This document shows positions 1 through 10,868 of a stretch of 64,000 bases of DNA, in pieces. The translations under genes and the position numbers were made by a program. The DNA is from Todiramphus chloris collaris (taxonomy: Eukaryota; Chordata; Aves; Coraciiformes; Alcedinidae), in the NCBI GenBank assembly GCA_025345505.1, contig JANVCC010000020.1, positions 51,757,523-51,821,522 of the forward strand, given 5' to 3'. Under the pieces are notes generated by a model. It made no database searches. It had not been told where the DNA came from and worked only from the letters and a program-made list of their open reading frames with translations. Numbering within the stretch: the first letter of the stretch is position 1; each line of letters starts with the position of its first letter.

Positions 1-301
1 ACCGTGGCCCAGGGGATTTGGAGAGGAACTTCCCTGGGCACATCTGGAAAATAAGGGTGAAAAGAATTGCATGTTAACGGGAAGTTTTAGGTCTGCACAA
101 TTAGACAGATTCTTGGCAGAACTGTTTGCAGGCTGACTGCTGAAAACCATTAGTCTTGGTGCTTGTTGATGCTTTTTCTTCCATCTTTAACTGCTCTGAG
201 GAGAGTGGACAGGCCAAGCACTACTAAAATGCTCTTCAAATTGAATTGTGTTTGGTATACGTTCTTTCTTGTCTGAGTTATTGTCCAAAATATTAAGTAT
301 T

Positions 302-307
302 TTTATT
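302..307 (-). terminator. Candidate distal poly(A) signal AATAAA
   Basis: The last canonical hexamer on the minus strand seen inside the window. It would give a 3' UTR of about 1.7 kb. No clear U/G-rich downstream element follows, so this is only a possibility. Confidence 0.25.
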
Positions 308-1452
308 TGCTGTTCCTGTTGAAAAAAAATCATCTCAAAGGGTCGTAACTCCATGACTTCCCACCCTTTCATTTTTCACACAAATTTCAAAGTTGTGAAA
401 ACGTGTTTTCCAAGTAATTAATAATAAAGAAACCCAGCCAGTGGAATTCTGTCAAGTTGAACAAAGAAAAAGGTGAAAATCATGACCCGAAAAGCATTAG
501 CTTCTGAGTGGGCTTCCTATCAGTACACTGCAGAGGTGCAGTTATTTTGAACTAATTTTTCAGTTTTATTCATCAATAAGACGAATATTTTTCATAATTA
601 AGTTATGTATGAAAAAGTGGGTATTTTATTATTTCCCCCCTCACCCCCCTTTTTTAAGTTTTTGAAAGCTTGATACATGTAGTGTTGGATCAAGGCACAC
701 ACAAGACTGTCCAGAGGGTGTACAAAGCACTTTGGTTTTCAGTTGAAGAAACAAATTATTATGGCAACAAAGAGTGGCTTGGGGTTTAAACACGAAATAG
801 CTGATAGTTCAGTAGGAAGGCAGAAAGAAACATGTTACCTTACAGATTTTTGTCAAGAAATTTCTGAAACTGTGACAGTAATGGGCAGTATACTGAAGAC
901 ATACCTGTTTACTGGTTGAGAATACACTTTAAAAGAGCTGCATTCCCCAATCGTCTGCTTACCTTTGTCACAAAAGTTTTTGAGACCTTGCTTATATTGT
1001 CGGTTTGGGGTTGTCTTTTTTTTTTTTTGTCCTGCTCTTTGTTTTCTTACAAAACTGCACTTTCAGCCTTTTTTCTGTTCAAATCATTTTCTAAGAGTTG
1101 TATCTGTCCTCCTGCCCCTGCTTCCCAAAAATGCCTGTGACCATCTGTGGTTGTGTTCTCTCTAATAAGCAGACCACTGGCTTTGATAACCAGAATCTAT
1201 CCCTACCCCCTTGGTTTGTAGAACCTAGCATGTGGGTTGTTTGGTTTTGGTTTTTTGTTTTTCTTAACTTTATTATTAGAAAACAGATTATGCTTTCTTG
1301 CAGGGATCAATTTTCTTTTTTTTCATACATGTCAAAAGCTTCAGTCTTATGCATTGTCATTGATTTGATTATTGTCTTTTAAATTGGATTTCACCATTGT
1401 TGAATGGATATATCCAGACAGCTGATATTGCCCATTACTACACGCATTTCTG

Positions 1453-1458
1453 TTTATT
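1453..1458 (-). terminator. Candidate poly(A) signal AATAAA
   Basis: Canonical hexamer on the minus strand followed about 8 nt later by a short U/G-rich stretch (TGCGTGTAGT). It would give a 3' UTR of about 0.6 kb. Another hexamer lies just upstream in the transcript at 1575-1570. Confidence 0.35.
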
Positions 1459-1741
1459 GAATATTGTTGTGGTTTACAGATTTAATAGACCCAACATTGG
1501 AAGTTCTATGAGTTTTTTTTTTTTTGCAACCAGTTCTTGATCTTCCTGATTTGCCAGGTTCAACATTATTTTATTGATACCAAAGTGAAAAATGGCCTGT
1601 GCTTACACTTACAAGGATCTCAGATGAATGTTCTGACTGCTCAACACGGCAAGAAAATTCACTTTCACAGTCAACAAGTCATCTTACTCAGTAGAACACA
1701 AAAGTTAAATGGTCTGTAACTTCAATATTAGCAAGGAAAAA

Positions 1742-1749
1742 TACAGTAC
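1742..1749 (-). promoter_or_regulatory. miR-101 8-mer seed match (distal)
   Basis: Second TACAGTAC on the plus strand (GUACUGUA in the mRNA), 133 nt from the first. Flanks are very A/U-rich, which usually favours site access. Confidence 0.45.
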
Positions 1750-1874
1750 AAATTACTAAAAAATACTAAAATATAGAATTGTGGTCAGGTATCCCCACTA
1801 CATTAATCGCAGCAGTAGCCTGAAATTTGAAACTTTTAATAAAAAGTTCTTAAATATAAATTATATGGCAAATG

Positions 1875-1882
1875 TACAGTAC
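1875..1882 (-). promoter_or_regulatory. miR-101 8-mer seed match (proximal)
   Basis: The plus strand reads TACAGTAC, so the mRNA carries GUACUGUA, a full 8-mer match to the miR-101 seed including the A opposite position 1. It lies about 140 nt after the stop codon, within any of the possible 3' UTRs. Confidence 0.45.
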
Positions 1883-1959
1883 ATTGCTTTGTCAGTCTTT
1901 CAATCCAGTGTTTTGCAGTAGAACAGCAACTGTTAAGTCAGTCTTTTCTCGTTTTCTTT

Positions 1960-2001
1960 AAAAAACAAAACCAAACCAAAATACTCAACAAAACCCAAAC
2001 C
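1960..2001 (-). promoter_or_regulatory. U/G-rich tract at the start of the FLRT3 3' UTR
   Basis: The plus strand is almost purely A and C, so the FLRT3 mRNA would carry about 42 nt of nearly pure U and G (repeated GGUUUUG/GGUUUGG units) beginning about 22 nt after the stop codon. Such tracts can bind CELF- or ELAV-type proteins. No function is shown here, and similar A/C-rich plus-strand tracts occur elsewhere in the gene. Confidence 0.4.
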
Positions 2002-2022
2002 AGTCTTTGATGTCCTTCAGTA

Positions 2023-3972
2023 TCATGAGTGCGAATGATCTGAATCTGGAATACCACTGTCTCTGTAGCTCCTGTTACTACTGCTTTCACTGTGGCTGTT
2101 CTTGTACAGATTCACGCCATTAGGTGGGAAAATGGTGTGTATTACAAATTCCTCCTTGGACACTTGGTCATTAGTTATTGGTATCATCTGGAAAGAAGTC
2201 TCCCTGATTTCTAGGATGGAGTTATCCTTCTTGGTTCCTGCTTCAGCATAGTCATCTTTTCTCCGACGTCCCTTGCTGTAGGTGCAGTTCCGGGAGAAGA
2301 GGGACCCGTTTCTGTGGACGTACCAGCACACCAGGGCCAGCAGCGCTATGGCCACCAGCGCCACTGCGCCGCCAATGATGGCGGCCAAGGGCAAGCTGGA
2401 GTTCTTGTAAGGTTCTTTTTCCTGCTCCCGATTGAGGGTTGTGGTGGGGTTGTACATCTTAAGAGGTGCTGTCTCGGTCTCAATGCATTCGGGTGTTTCG
2501 TCGGAGAGATAGATGTTGCTGGTTTCCATGGGAACCATGCATACACGGTATGGTGATTCTGGTTCAAGAGCTGTAAGCAAGTAGTCGTTTCTGTCACCTG
2601 TAACTATCGTTTCAGTTATAGATCCAAAGGCAGGGCTGTGACCCATCTTGAGCCAGCTCAGTCTTAAAGCAGTCATAGGTAGTGCAACTTTCCAGGAGAT
2701 GTGAATAGTCTCCGTGCTTACGGATTTCACAAATATTGTAATGATTTTGCGTACCGGGCTTGCTGTGGTTCTGTAGTTTTTATTTAGGTTGGGAGTCTTG
2801 ATGTCTGGCTGTTTGGTCACAGAAACTGGCCAGCGTCCCTGGGCCGGATATAACGTGTTTGGTACCGCAGTAGTGATTTGGATCGTGCTTATCATGCCAT
2901 CATCCTTACAATCAAATAGTTCCGTGTTGAGGTCTTTGATAGCCATTCCACGTACTTTTTCTGGTGCTTGACACATCAGTCCACGTACATTAACTTTTAA
3001 AGGCAATGACTGTAACCAGTCGCGTACCCATTTCATTTTGCACCCGCAGTGCCAAGGGTTGTTACGAAGAAAAAGTTGAGTTATGTTGTCCAGGTCGTCA
3101 AAGACACCCTGAGGTAAGTTACTAATATTGTTATTGGACATATCTAGTCGATACAACTGCCTTAAGTAAGAGAAAGCATTGGGTGGTACACGGTTGATGT
3201 GGTTCTCTTGAAGATAAAGCTTTCTTAGGTTTGTTCCGGGCAAATTTACCGGTGCAGCTGTAAGCGAGTTGCGGACCAATGACAGTTCTGTAAGATTGAC
3301 TAGATTTGTGAAGACTTTGTCTCCTAATCCATGGTTATTTAGAAGATTTCCATCTAAAACAAGGCGTTTTAGATTTGTAAGGTCTTGAAGGGACAGCTCT
3401 GAAATTGTGGAAATACGATTATCATCCAAGCGTAGCTCTTCTATCGTTTTAGGCAAACCCCAGGGAATGGTGCTAAGGTGATTTCGAGAGAGAAAAAGAA
3501 GTCTGAGATAGATGTTGTCCCGAAAAGCTCCATCCTCAATGCTAACAGCAGAAACAGAATTATCATCCAAATGCAGTTCTTCCAGATAAGGAATTTGTGA
3601 AAGTGAATCATAAGTAATGGTCCTTATATTATTCTCCTGCAAATGTAGTTCCTTAACGTACTTAGGGAGGTTAGTGGGAAATTCATCTAGGCTGTTGTGG
3701 TATAAATATATTCTTTCCACCCTAAGCAAGTTCTTCAATTCTGAAGGAATCCCAGCATTATTTATTTGATTGTTCTGAAGGAAGAGGGTAGTAGCATCCT
3801 CTGGGATTCCTGTAGGAATAGACGTCAAATCGCGATCATTACAATATATGAAACCCACATCACAGCGACATACTGAAGGGCATGGTTTGGCACTAACAGA
3901 GTAAGGTGCCATGTCAAGTAACAGCCCTATTTTAGTCCAAACTAGGAAGATGCTCCAGGTTACACTAATCAT
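2023..3972 (-). CDS. FLRT3: FLRT3, fibronectin leucine-rich transmembrane protein 3
   Basis: Single-pass cell-surface adhesion and guidance protein. FLRT-family ectodomains bind UNC5 receptors and latrophilins (ADGRL), support homophilic adhesion and modulate FGF-receptor signalling. The 649-codon frame is complete and matches the usual family length. Visible domains: signal peptide about 1-28; LRR N-cap with C31, C35, C37 and C44; about ten leucine-rich repeats to about residue 300; LRR C-cap with C309, C311, C334 and C355; a linker; a fibronectin type III domain about 405-500 (with C478 and C496); a transmembrane helix about 529-551; and a basic stop-transfer stretch (KGRRRK, 567-572). The cytoplasmic tail is about 98 residues and ends in DSDHSHS. 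Sequons are at N226, N282, N296 and N524. The start ATG has A at -3 and lies 45 nt inside the exon. There is no intron, frameshift or missing cap cysteine. FLRT3 is preferred over FLRT1 and FLRT2 because the sequence, tail included, matches remembered vertebrate FLRT3 closely. Confidence 0.98.
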   Translation of the reverse strand: MISVTWSIFLVWTKIGLLLDMAPYSVSAKPCPSVCRCDVGFIYCNDRDLTSIPTGIPEDATTLFLQNNQINNAGIPSELKNLLRVERIYLYHNSLDEFPTNLPKYVKELHLQENNIRTITYDSLSQIPYLEELHLDDNSVSAVSIEDGAFRDNIYLRLLFLSRNHLSTIPWGLPKTIEELRLDDNRISTISELSLQDLTNLKRLVLDGNLLNNHGLGDKVFTNLVNLTELSLVRNSLTAAPVNLPGTNLRKLYLQENHINRVPPNAFSYLRQLYRLDMSNNNISNLPQGVFDDLDNITQLFLRNNPWHCGCKMKWVRDWLQSLPLKVNVRGLMCQAPEKVRGMAIKDLNTELFDCKDDGMISTIQITTAVPNTLYPAQGRWPVSVTKQPDIKTPNLNKNYRTTASPVRKIITIFVKSVSTETIHISWKVALPMTALRLSWLKMGHSPAFGSITETIVTGDRNDYLLTALEPESPYRVCMVPMETSNIYLSDETPECIETETAPLKMYNPTTTLNREQEKEPYKNSSLPLAAIIGGAVALVAIALLALVCWYVHRNGSLFSRNCTYSKGRRRKDDYAEAGTKKDNSILEIRETSFQMIPITNDQVSKEEFVIHTIFPPNGVNLYKNSHSESSSNRSYRDSGIPDSDHSHS

Positions 3973-4019
3973 GGTCAGGAATGATGAGATTTGTATACAG
4001 TTCTGATCTTCAACAATCT
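3973..4019 (-). other. FLRT3: FLRT3 coding-exon 5' UTR segment and 3' splice site
   Basis: Read on the minus strand, a T-rich tract (about 4020-4042) runs into an AG at 4019-4018, giving an exon that starts at 4017. The 45 nt between this point and the start codon contain no ATG. This agrees with the family plan, in which the whole coding sequence sits in the last exon behind non-coding 5' exons. The acceptor is seen in the sequence; its use is inferred. Confidence 0.75.
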
Positions 4020-7000
4020 AAAAAAACCAAACAAACAAAATTATCCAGATCATCAGTGAAGAAACTGCAAAGAAAATTCAACTTCAGCATTACAGAAGAC
4101 ATCTGAAACATGCGTATGTAATTTAACATTCAAGTTCATAGACACATTTCACTTTCTGTTCCTTGCATCAAGACTTGTACTGCTTCTTGTACTAATTCAC
4201 TTAAGTTAATCCGTTATTCTGTGTAGTAACTGAAAATAATACAATCAGCTGTGTCTGATCTGCGAATTCTTTTGCTTAAGCAAGAAGGCTCTTTCTAAGG
4301 GTGCCTTCACTTTTCACATGTAGAGACAGTCTTTGTTCGCAGATACTAGCTGAGTATGGGGTTGAAGTCACACCAGAGTTCAAGTAAATCATTCTCTATC
4401 TGAAAGATAAGTAGTAATTCCTAAGCCAGCTAACTACCCAAGGAGCCCTTAAGTAAAATGCCTGCCAAACCCAAATATCTAGTGGTTGCTATTTTGGAGG
4501 TTCAAAAAAAGCCCTAATGGCAAAGCATAAAATATAAGCAAAAGAAGGGTGAGCTAAAGACTTTTTTTCCAAGGTTTTCAGAGTGTTCAATATGTTGTGC
4601 ATCTTACAGATACTGCAGACTACTTTTCTCTTGTTTTGAGCTGGAATGTTTAGAAAGGTGAATGTTAACAATTGGTAGGTAGCGAGCAACCTGACATAGC
4701 TGGTAGAGCTGGCGCTTTCTAGTTGACTGGATGGAATATTTCATGACATGGCTTAATTTCACATTTAAGTATTTGTCACTCTCAAAAATCTTTGTACTAA
4801 GTAGACTAATAAGAGACTATTTGTAAGGTTTAACCACATTTTCCCATTTTATTAGTTCAAATTGTGCAAGGTAGGATAATATAAATTAACTCTTGAGACT
4901 AAAATTGTACTTTGCATTGGTAGTGTGTATATTGAGCTCAGGTAATTAGCATTTTTATAGCTTTTAAGACAACATAATTCAATTACCATTGTAATTAGGG
5001 TTGTGAGAACTTCAGCAAGATGACCTATGCATTAAGCAGTGTCATGACCTTTTCTCTTGTGGATTCATATATTAATTGAACTTTATTCTCTAAGGCACAA
5101 AAAGGAAAATAAATTAATATTGATCCTACCGTATTTAAAGGTATGAGTAAATTTTGTGCTTGAGGATATCCAGTAAAGGAGTGTCTTTCTCATGAGTCAC
5201 TCTTACACTTTACTCCATGGAGCTGGGTTTTTTTTTCCCTCAACAGTGTTTACTCAGATGGTCCTTCTCAGTGATGTGTGTTTCCTGGCATGGTACTCAA
5301 TGAGCATTCCAACCAAGATTTATCATGGTACATAAGCACACCAGGCTGGGGTGTAGAAAAGCTTCAGCTGCCCTCTATTTTTGTCCTCATGTAAAGTCTG
5401 TGAATGAAGAGCCTCTTTTGTTTGGTTTAATGCCTTTAGCAGGAATTACTTTCTTTGTAGCTCTTACAAACTCTTCTGTGCAGCGTAGTAGTCGGAGGTG
5501 GTAACTTCTGTGCCGTGTGATGGAAACTATTCATTATTCTGGGGCTTGAAGGATGGCAGCCTCTTCAGGAGGTCAGGAACGGGGCTGCTTTTTCCTGTCC
5601 AAAATTATCCAAGTATAAACTTTGTACAGTAGCTACATCCTGATACATCCACACCTCTTTGAGAGAACCATGTTCCGACTCTCACTTTTTAACACTTCCA
5701 AATTTGTAATGCAGGAAAGAATTCCTCCTGTGCTGCAAGAACACAGGTTACTCTAGCGTAGAAATGTTAAGCAATTCAGATGTTTTTCTTCATTAAAAAA
5801 CCAAAGCACAAAAATATTTTCTTCCTGGAAAACTCCCCTTTTAAAGCTTTCCTTGAACTCTTAATTTCCTGTGAAAGTGAAAACAGAAAAAAAAAATTGG
5901 AATTAATAACAACTGGTGGACACTAGTTATTCAGCGTTGTTGCATCCCCTATATAAATCATGCTATGCTTATTGGCTACCACACATCTTGTTTTCCCAAA
6001 ATACGGGTATTTCAGGAAAATACAGGGGTCTTGTAAGAAAATATTTTGCTGTTTAGTCTCACGTTACTGCAGTTCTGCTGGAACTGTGTTTTCCTTTCTT
6101 TCAGCAGAAAACAGTAATTCTGAGTTGACAGACAGTTACAATGTATTTGTAAATGGTATTTCCCACCTGATGACAAATGCCAGGGAGGTGAAAATGGTTG
6201 TTTGCTTTGTGTTCTTGATAAACTGAGGTATATGATGATTCTCTCCTTGATTTTACGTGTAAAGGGAGTTAATTTCCATTCAGTAGGTACTGGTTGAAGG
6301 AGGAAACATTTTTGCTAAAATATGAATCTTTTGCATTTGCAACATTCTGAACTGGGGACTACTAAGGCATCTGTATAAACAACTCATTGACAACAGAGGT
6401 ACATAGGTGGTTTTTGTCCACAAAATGTGCTTGATCTGTGGTCTGAACTTGTAAAGCTGTCACCTTCCACATTTGAATCACTGTTTAGATCAGCATTTTA
6501 TCTGTTTTTTTCTAATTAAAAAAGCGTCTGTCCCTAGTTCTTGAAGGACTCTAATTATTTGGTGATTTCTTTAACACTATTTTTAACTTGGGCTACTTGT
6601 GACACTATTGAGGAAAGCATCCCATGACATAGCAAATACGTCTCAAATACAAGTGGTTAAACCTGAAATGAAAAAATCTGTCGTGTTTACTTGCTTTTCC
6701 CTTTCCCGACTGAATGTTGTCCAGAGAACTCGGCCCAATCCTCAGCACTGAAATGCCAGCAAGAAACAGCATGCTGAGTAATTCTTGCTTAGCTGCCTTC
6801 CCATGAGCTTAACGAGAGTAGCTTCTGGTCCTTCATAACATATTGGGCCTAAACAGAAAACGTCTCTGCTTTAAAACTACATCTTAGCCATCTGAAGCAG
6901 GTCCCTCATGAAGCAGAGCAGTGATATTCCTATAACAACAGGAAATTTGCACAGATAACAAAATTACTGACATAGATACATATTATGCTGCTCTTTTTCA

Positions 7001-9627
7001 TAGAAAAATGTTGGCTATTATAAAAAAGAAGCCCCCTCCCCACTTGAGAGATGGTGTGACTGTCTAGTGATGGAATGGTAAAGCCTCTTCTCTCCTGATG
7101 CTGCTAACGTGCTCATCTGAGCTTTATTTTTGCACCTTGTTTTCAGCAGTCGTGTAATGAAAGTAGTAAACTTAAAATGAGACACCCCCTCTATGTCATA
7201 AGTATTTTAATGTATGCCTTATTTAAGGCAAAATCTCTATCTGTGTGGCCACGTTTCAGAATATGAGGGAATGTGTGTTGTTTGGTAACTTATGTAATTG
7301 GGGTAGATTATGCAATCATTATAAAATGGAATAAAAAAAAAAGCTCCATGTTCTTGCAGTGTCCAGTTTTCTTGGTCTGTATTATTGAAGTGTTTGGGGA
7401 AAGAAGTCCAGGCTCTATTCATGAAACTTTCAAAAGAAACAGTTGCTTCATGGGTGTGGAAAAAAAATCTCTTAAGGACCAATGTGAAGTTGTGATAAGA
7501 GGATACTTTTTGGAAGTATGTTACAAAGTAGGAATATAAATTTCTGAAATAGAGGTCTTTGAAAGCTACAATAACTTAAGTACTTTTTAAAAAAAAAAAA
7601 TTAAAAACTTTTAGAGCTGTAAAAAAACATGTCAGTATTAAGCAAAACAGAGGTTCTAGTATGAGTATATTACATATACATATGTACAGGAGAGAAAGTT
7701 CACTTGTTTTACCTTTCTAGCCTATAAACTGTTTCCTCTGCTCCATTTGATAGGCGTCTGTTCATTTATTGCTACTATTATAATAGCAGTAATGGGCAGA
7801 ATTAAAATGAAAGCACTAAAGCTCATTAAGTTGTTGGATTTTTTTTTTCCACATCTCTCAAATTTATATGAAAACAAGAGAGAAAAATGAAAGCAGGTCT
7901 CTTTGGAGAAAAGGCCACTGTTTCAAAAATGTGGATTAAGACTATACCCCCCACTCCCTTTTCTAAGAATAGTTTCCTTCAGGTTTTGATTGTTTGATAT
8001 CTTGCACTTCCCTTTTATATCTCAAGCCATAGCTGAAAACAGTGTTTTTGCATATCAAAGGCTCCAGTGATCTGTCTACAGAGAAGGAGGGAATCCTGCT
8101 GCCATGCTCCAACCTTCCCCTTCTTGAGCTGTCTCTAAATATTCCCTGACATCAAGTCATTATAGCTGATCCGGCAGGATGAAAAGAAAAATGACCCCCA
8201 CTGGCACAGACACTGTGTCCAGGTTTCTGCAACACCAAACTGGGAGGCTTCATGGACACATGGTTTTGAAAGAAGCCATTACTTTTGAACAGAGCAGATT
8301 TTAGAAAGTATGTGTTGAAATTCATCTTTATGTGCAAAAATGACTTTTTGTGTGTAACAAAAGTAACGTTGGAGCAACTGAACAGCAGCTTTTTCAGCTT
8401 ATCTTTCTTCCAAGTTGACTGTTTTCATGAACTTTGCTGAACTGCATGGTTAAATTACTTTTTCTGGGACACTGTGTAAGCAACTGTATTACTGCAGATA
8501 GTGGTAATGCGAGAGCCTTGCGCGTGTACTTATCGCTGTGGTACAGCTAAGCGAGGGAATATTTTCTTTTTAAAAGTACAAAGTAATTTGCACTAGACAA
8601 GACAAATGTACTGAAGAACAACATTGCATTTGCTACAAGGTACGGAGTCCAGCTGCACTCCTTGTCCTGCAGACAGGTGGTGGCAAAAACCATTTAAAAA
8701 AATAGTTTTGGCATTTTTGAAAAAAGGGGACATTAAAAAAAACAAATCAAAACAACAACCAAAACACACACCAACCCCCCCAACTAAAAAAAAAAAACCT
8801 GGTGCCAAAGAGACCTTTTCTTTTCAGACTGTGATTAAACGTGAATAAAATCAAGACCTGCCTTGCTCGAGGTCACACAATGCTTATTGGAATTTCTAAT
8901 CTACCTCAGTGTTCTCCAGCAGGAAGTCTGGTAGTTCAGTGCCTTCGTTCTAACCATCAAAGTAAGAGGGGGAAGGGAAACAACTTGGCATTTTTAGGTT
9001 AGGAATGATAAGAGTATCATTTAAAGCTAACATTAGAATATATATATATTTGATAAGCCTAACAATTTTGCTTAATCAGAGTACCTACATTCCAGAATTA
9101 CCTCTGTATTTGTTTATAATCTGAAATGTGTCAGGAACAAAAAAACATGTTATCATCTTTTAAAATACTTGTGAAGTCCACCTACTGCATATATTGCCAG
9201 TTTAGTTTACAAAAGTCATGCTGCCTCTTAAATAGCTTCACTGACATTCATTTTTCAAATTAAAAAAAAAAAAAAAGAAACAAGTTCCACGGTGCTAATC
9301 TACACTTAAAACAATGCCCATACTTTGTTTTCTTTAAGTGTATTACTCAGGGTTAGTTGATAGTGACAGCAAAATGCTTTCTAAGCACCCTGTCTAGAGG
9401 AGCTTTGCAATTTCCACGATCATCATATTTCAGGAAGGTGCCTCAGTCTTTTGTTTGGTGCTAGGCAAGCAGAAGGTCCTCTAGCTGTCTTTCCAAGGGG
9501 TGAAGAATGCAAAGGAGGAGTTTGTTAAAATGAGTGAGCCCTTCAGTTAGGTTGTATCTCTGGGTTTTGGTTAAACGTGGGGGGTTTCGTAAGGTTTTAT
9601 TTACTTGTAGAAGATTTGCCCCCTCAC
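4020..9627 (-). other. FLRT3 5' intron, non-coding
   Basis: AT-rich DNA between the coding exon and the candidate middle exon. Open frames are short and unrecognised. I see homopolymer runs (A-tracts near 7581 and 9261), a short TA run near 9043, and an A/C-rich tract at 8735-8798. No coding exon or RNA gene is recognisable. Confidence 0.6.
8735..8798. repeat. A/C-rich low-complexity tract
   Basis: About 64 nt made almost only of A and C, with A-runs and a run of seven C. It lies in the FLRT3 5' intron, where the pre-mRNA would be U/G-rich. Confidence 0.8.
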
Positions 9628-9775
9628 CTTGTGCAGTAGTTTAATACTATTTGTTTTCCTAGTTCAAACTCAAATATTTGTTTGTTAAAAAAATGCAAAT
9701 TTTGATGTGATCTTCCCTCAAATGCAAGTGAATCTGACTTAGAAATGGATTCTGAGTAAAAGCTTGACTCCCTGC
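9628..9775 (-). other. Candidate non-coding exon 2 of FLRT3
   Basis: On the minus strand a 3' splice site (CTCATTTTTAG, ending at 9776) and a strong 5' splice site (CAAG/GTGAGG, exon end at 9628) bracket 148 nt. The segment contains no ATG, as a 5' UTR exon would prefer. Mammalian FLRT3 has a small non-coding middle exon, which is why I looked here. Competing splice-like signals close by are an acceptor at 10092-10093 and donors at about 9922 and 10087, so the exon could differ or be absent. Splice-consensus inference only. Confidence 0.28.
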
Positions 9776-10744
9776 CTAAAAATGAGCCAGACCAGTCGTT
9801 TGCTGTAGAGGATGGAAATGAACTAAGAGTTATTCTCTTCTGAAGTCTACTTTTAAAACCTTTCCTGGTTTTGAAGATGCAGGGTTGAAAAGATTCAGCC
9901 TATTATGCCATTCCTACTCACTCTCTTGTTTTGACTACTCTGCTTTTGCAAAGGTTGCACGGTAAAAAAGCAGTTTGAGGGGGAGTGTTTTGCAATGGCT
10001 TTTTGTTTGGTGTTTTAGTGCTCTTTGAGTTTAGCCAATTATGGCTTCTACGTTTTCTTTTGAGAGCTGCTGCTGAGGTAACTCACCCGTGCTTAAAATA
10101 AAAGAATAGAGAACAAATGCTGCCATTGTTTCAAGGTAAAAACTACTACTTTTTTTTTTCTTCTTCCTTTCCTTCTTGACAAGTTTAGGTGGAATTATAC
10201 CTGATAGGGAGGGAGGTCCTGGAACAAAACCTTAGGCATGTAAAAAATATTCCTTAAATGCTGGATGAAGTTGCAGTAGTTTTGTTTCTTTCCTTTTTTT
10301 TTTTAAACAGTTGTTTGATTATCTCATGATTACTAATTTTGCTCCTCAAAAGATAAGACTTTAAAAGACGTGAATCTGTAAGATTGCTTGAATTCTTGCA
10401 GGCCAGGAAAGGAAGAATAGAATCTGTGATGATATATTTACTGAACTCTTTTCAAGATGCCTGCCCTGAGTGATATTTAGTAATTTATTAAAAATAAATG
10501 TAAGCAATCACGTATTAATTCTTCAGTGCACTCCTGTGCTTTGAAGTGAATAAGGAAAAAAAACCTTGAGCAATAACTAGCCATTAGCTTCCCTGCTTCC
10601 TGCTAGAAGGAGACAAAGATGGCCATCTACCAACTGAAGCCACTTCAAATAATTGCAATGCAAAGTTTGCAAACTCCAGCAATTGCTTTCATTAGTCACC
10701 ATCGCCTTACATAATACCTTTCAACTTTTAGCTACTGGTTACAA

Positions 10745-10868
10745 AGGAAAAATGAAAAACCAAACATAACAAAAACTACTCCCCCCCACAAAAAAAAGAA
10801 CCAAAAAAAAACCCAAAAAACCAATCACACACAAAAAAAAAACCCAAACAAAAACCCCACCCACCCCA
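10745..10868. repeat. A/C-rich low-complexity tract
   Basis: About 124 nt of A-runs broken by C-runs (CCCCCCC, ACCCAAAA, CCCCACCCACCCC). Simple sequence; the chance open frame on the minus strand across it is rich in Phe, Gly and Trp and is not a real gene. Confidence 0.85.

Larger units (their letters stand above)
1..2022 (-). other. FLRT3: FLRT3 3' UTR and downstream flank
   Basis: AT-rich non-coding DNA following the FLRT3 stop codon (TGA at 2025-2023). On the minus strand AATAAA hexamers lie at 1575-1570, 1458-1453, 1274-1269, 630-625, 570-565 and 307-302, so the 3' UTR could be about 0.45 to 1.75 kb long. The region also holds a U/G-rich tract just after the stop codon, two miR-101-type seed matches, and, further out, single seed matches for miR-124 (692-698) and miR-9 (730-736). 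Small open frames on either strand here show no recognisable protein. Where the transcript ends is not determined. Confidence 0.6.

Noticed and set aside
2314-2971. Open frames overlapping FLRT3 in other frames and on the plus strand
   Set aside because: Shadows of the FLRT3 coding sequence; the FLRT3 frame explains the region fully.
10088-10091. Acceptor and donor only 5 nt apart on the minus strand near 10087-10093
   Set aside because: The two signals cannot define a real exon together; at most one is used with a more distant partner.
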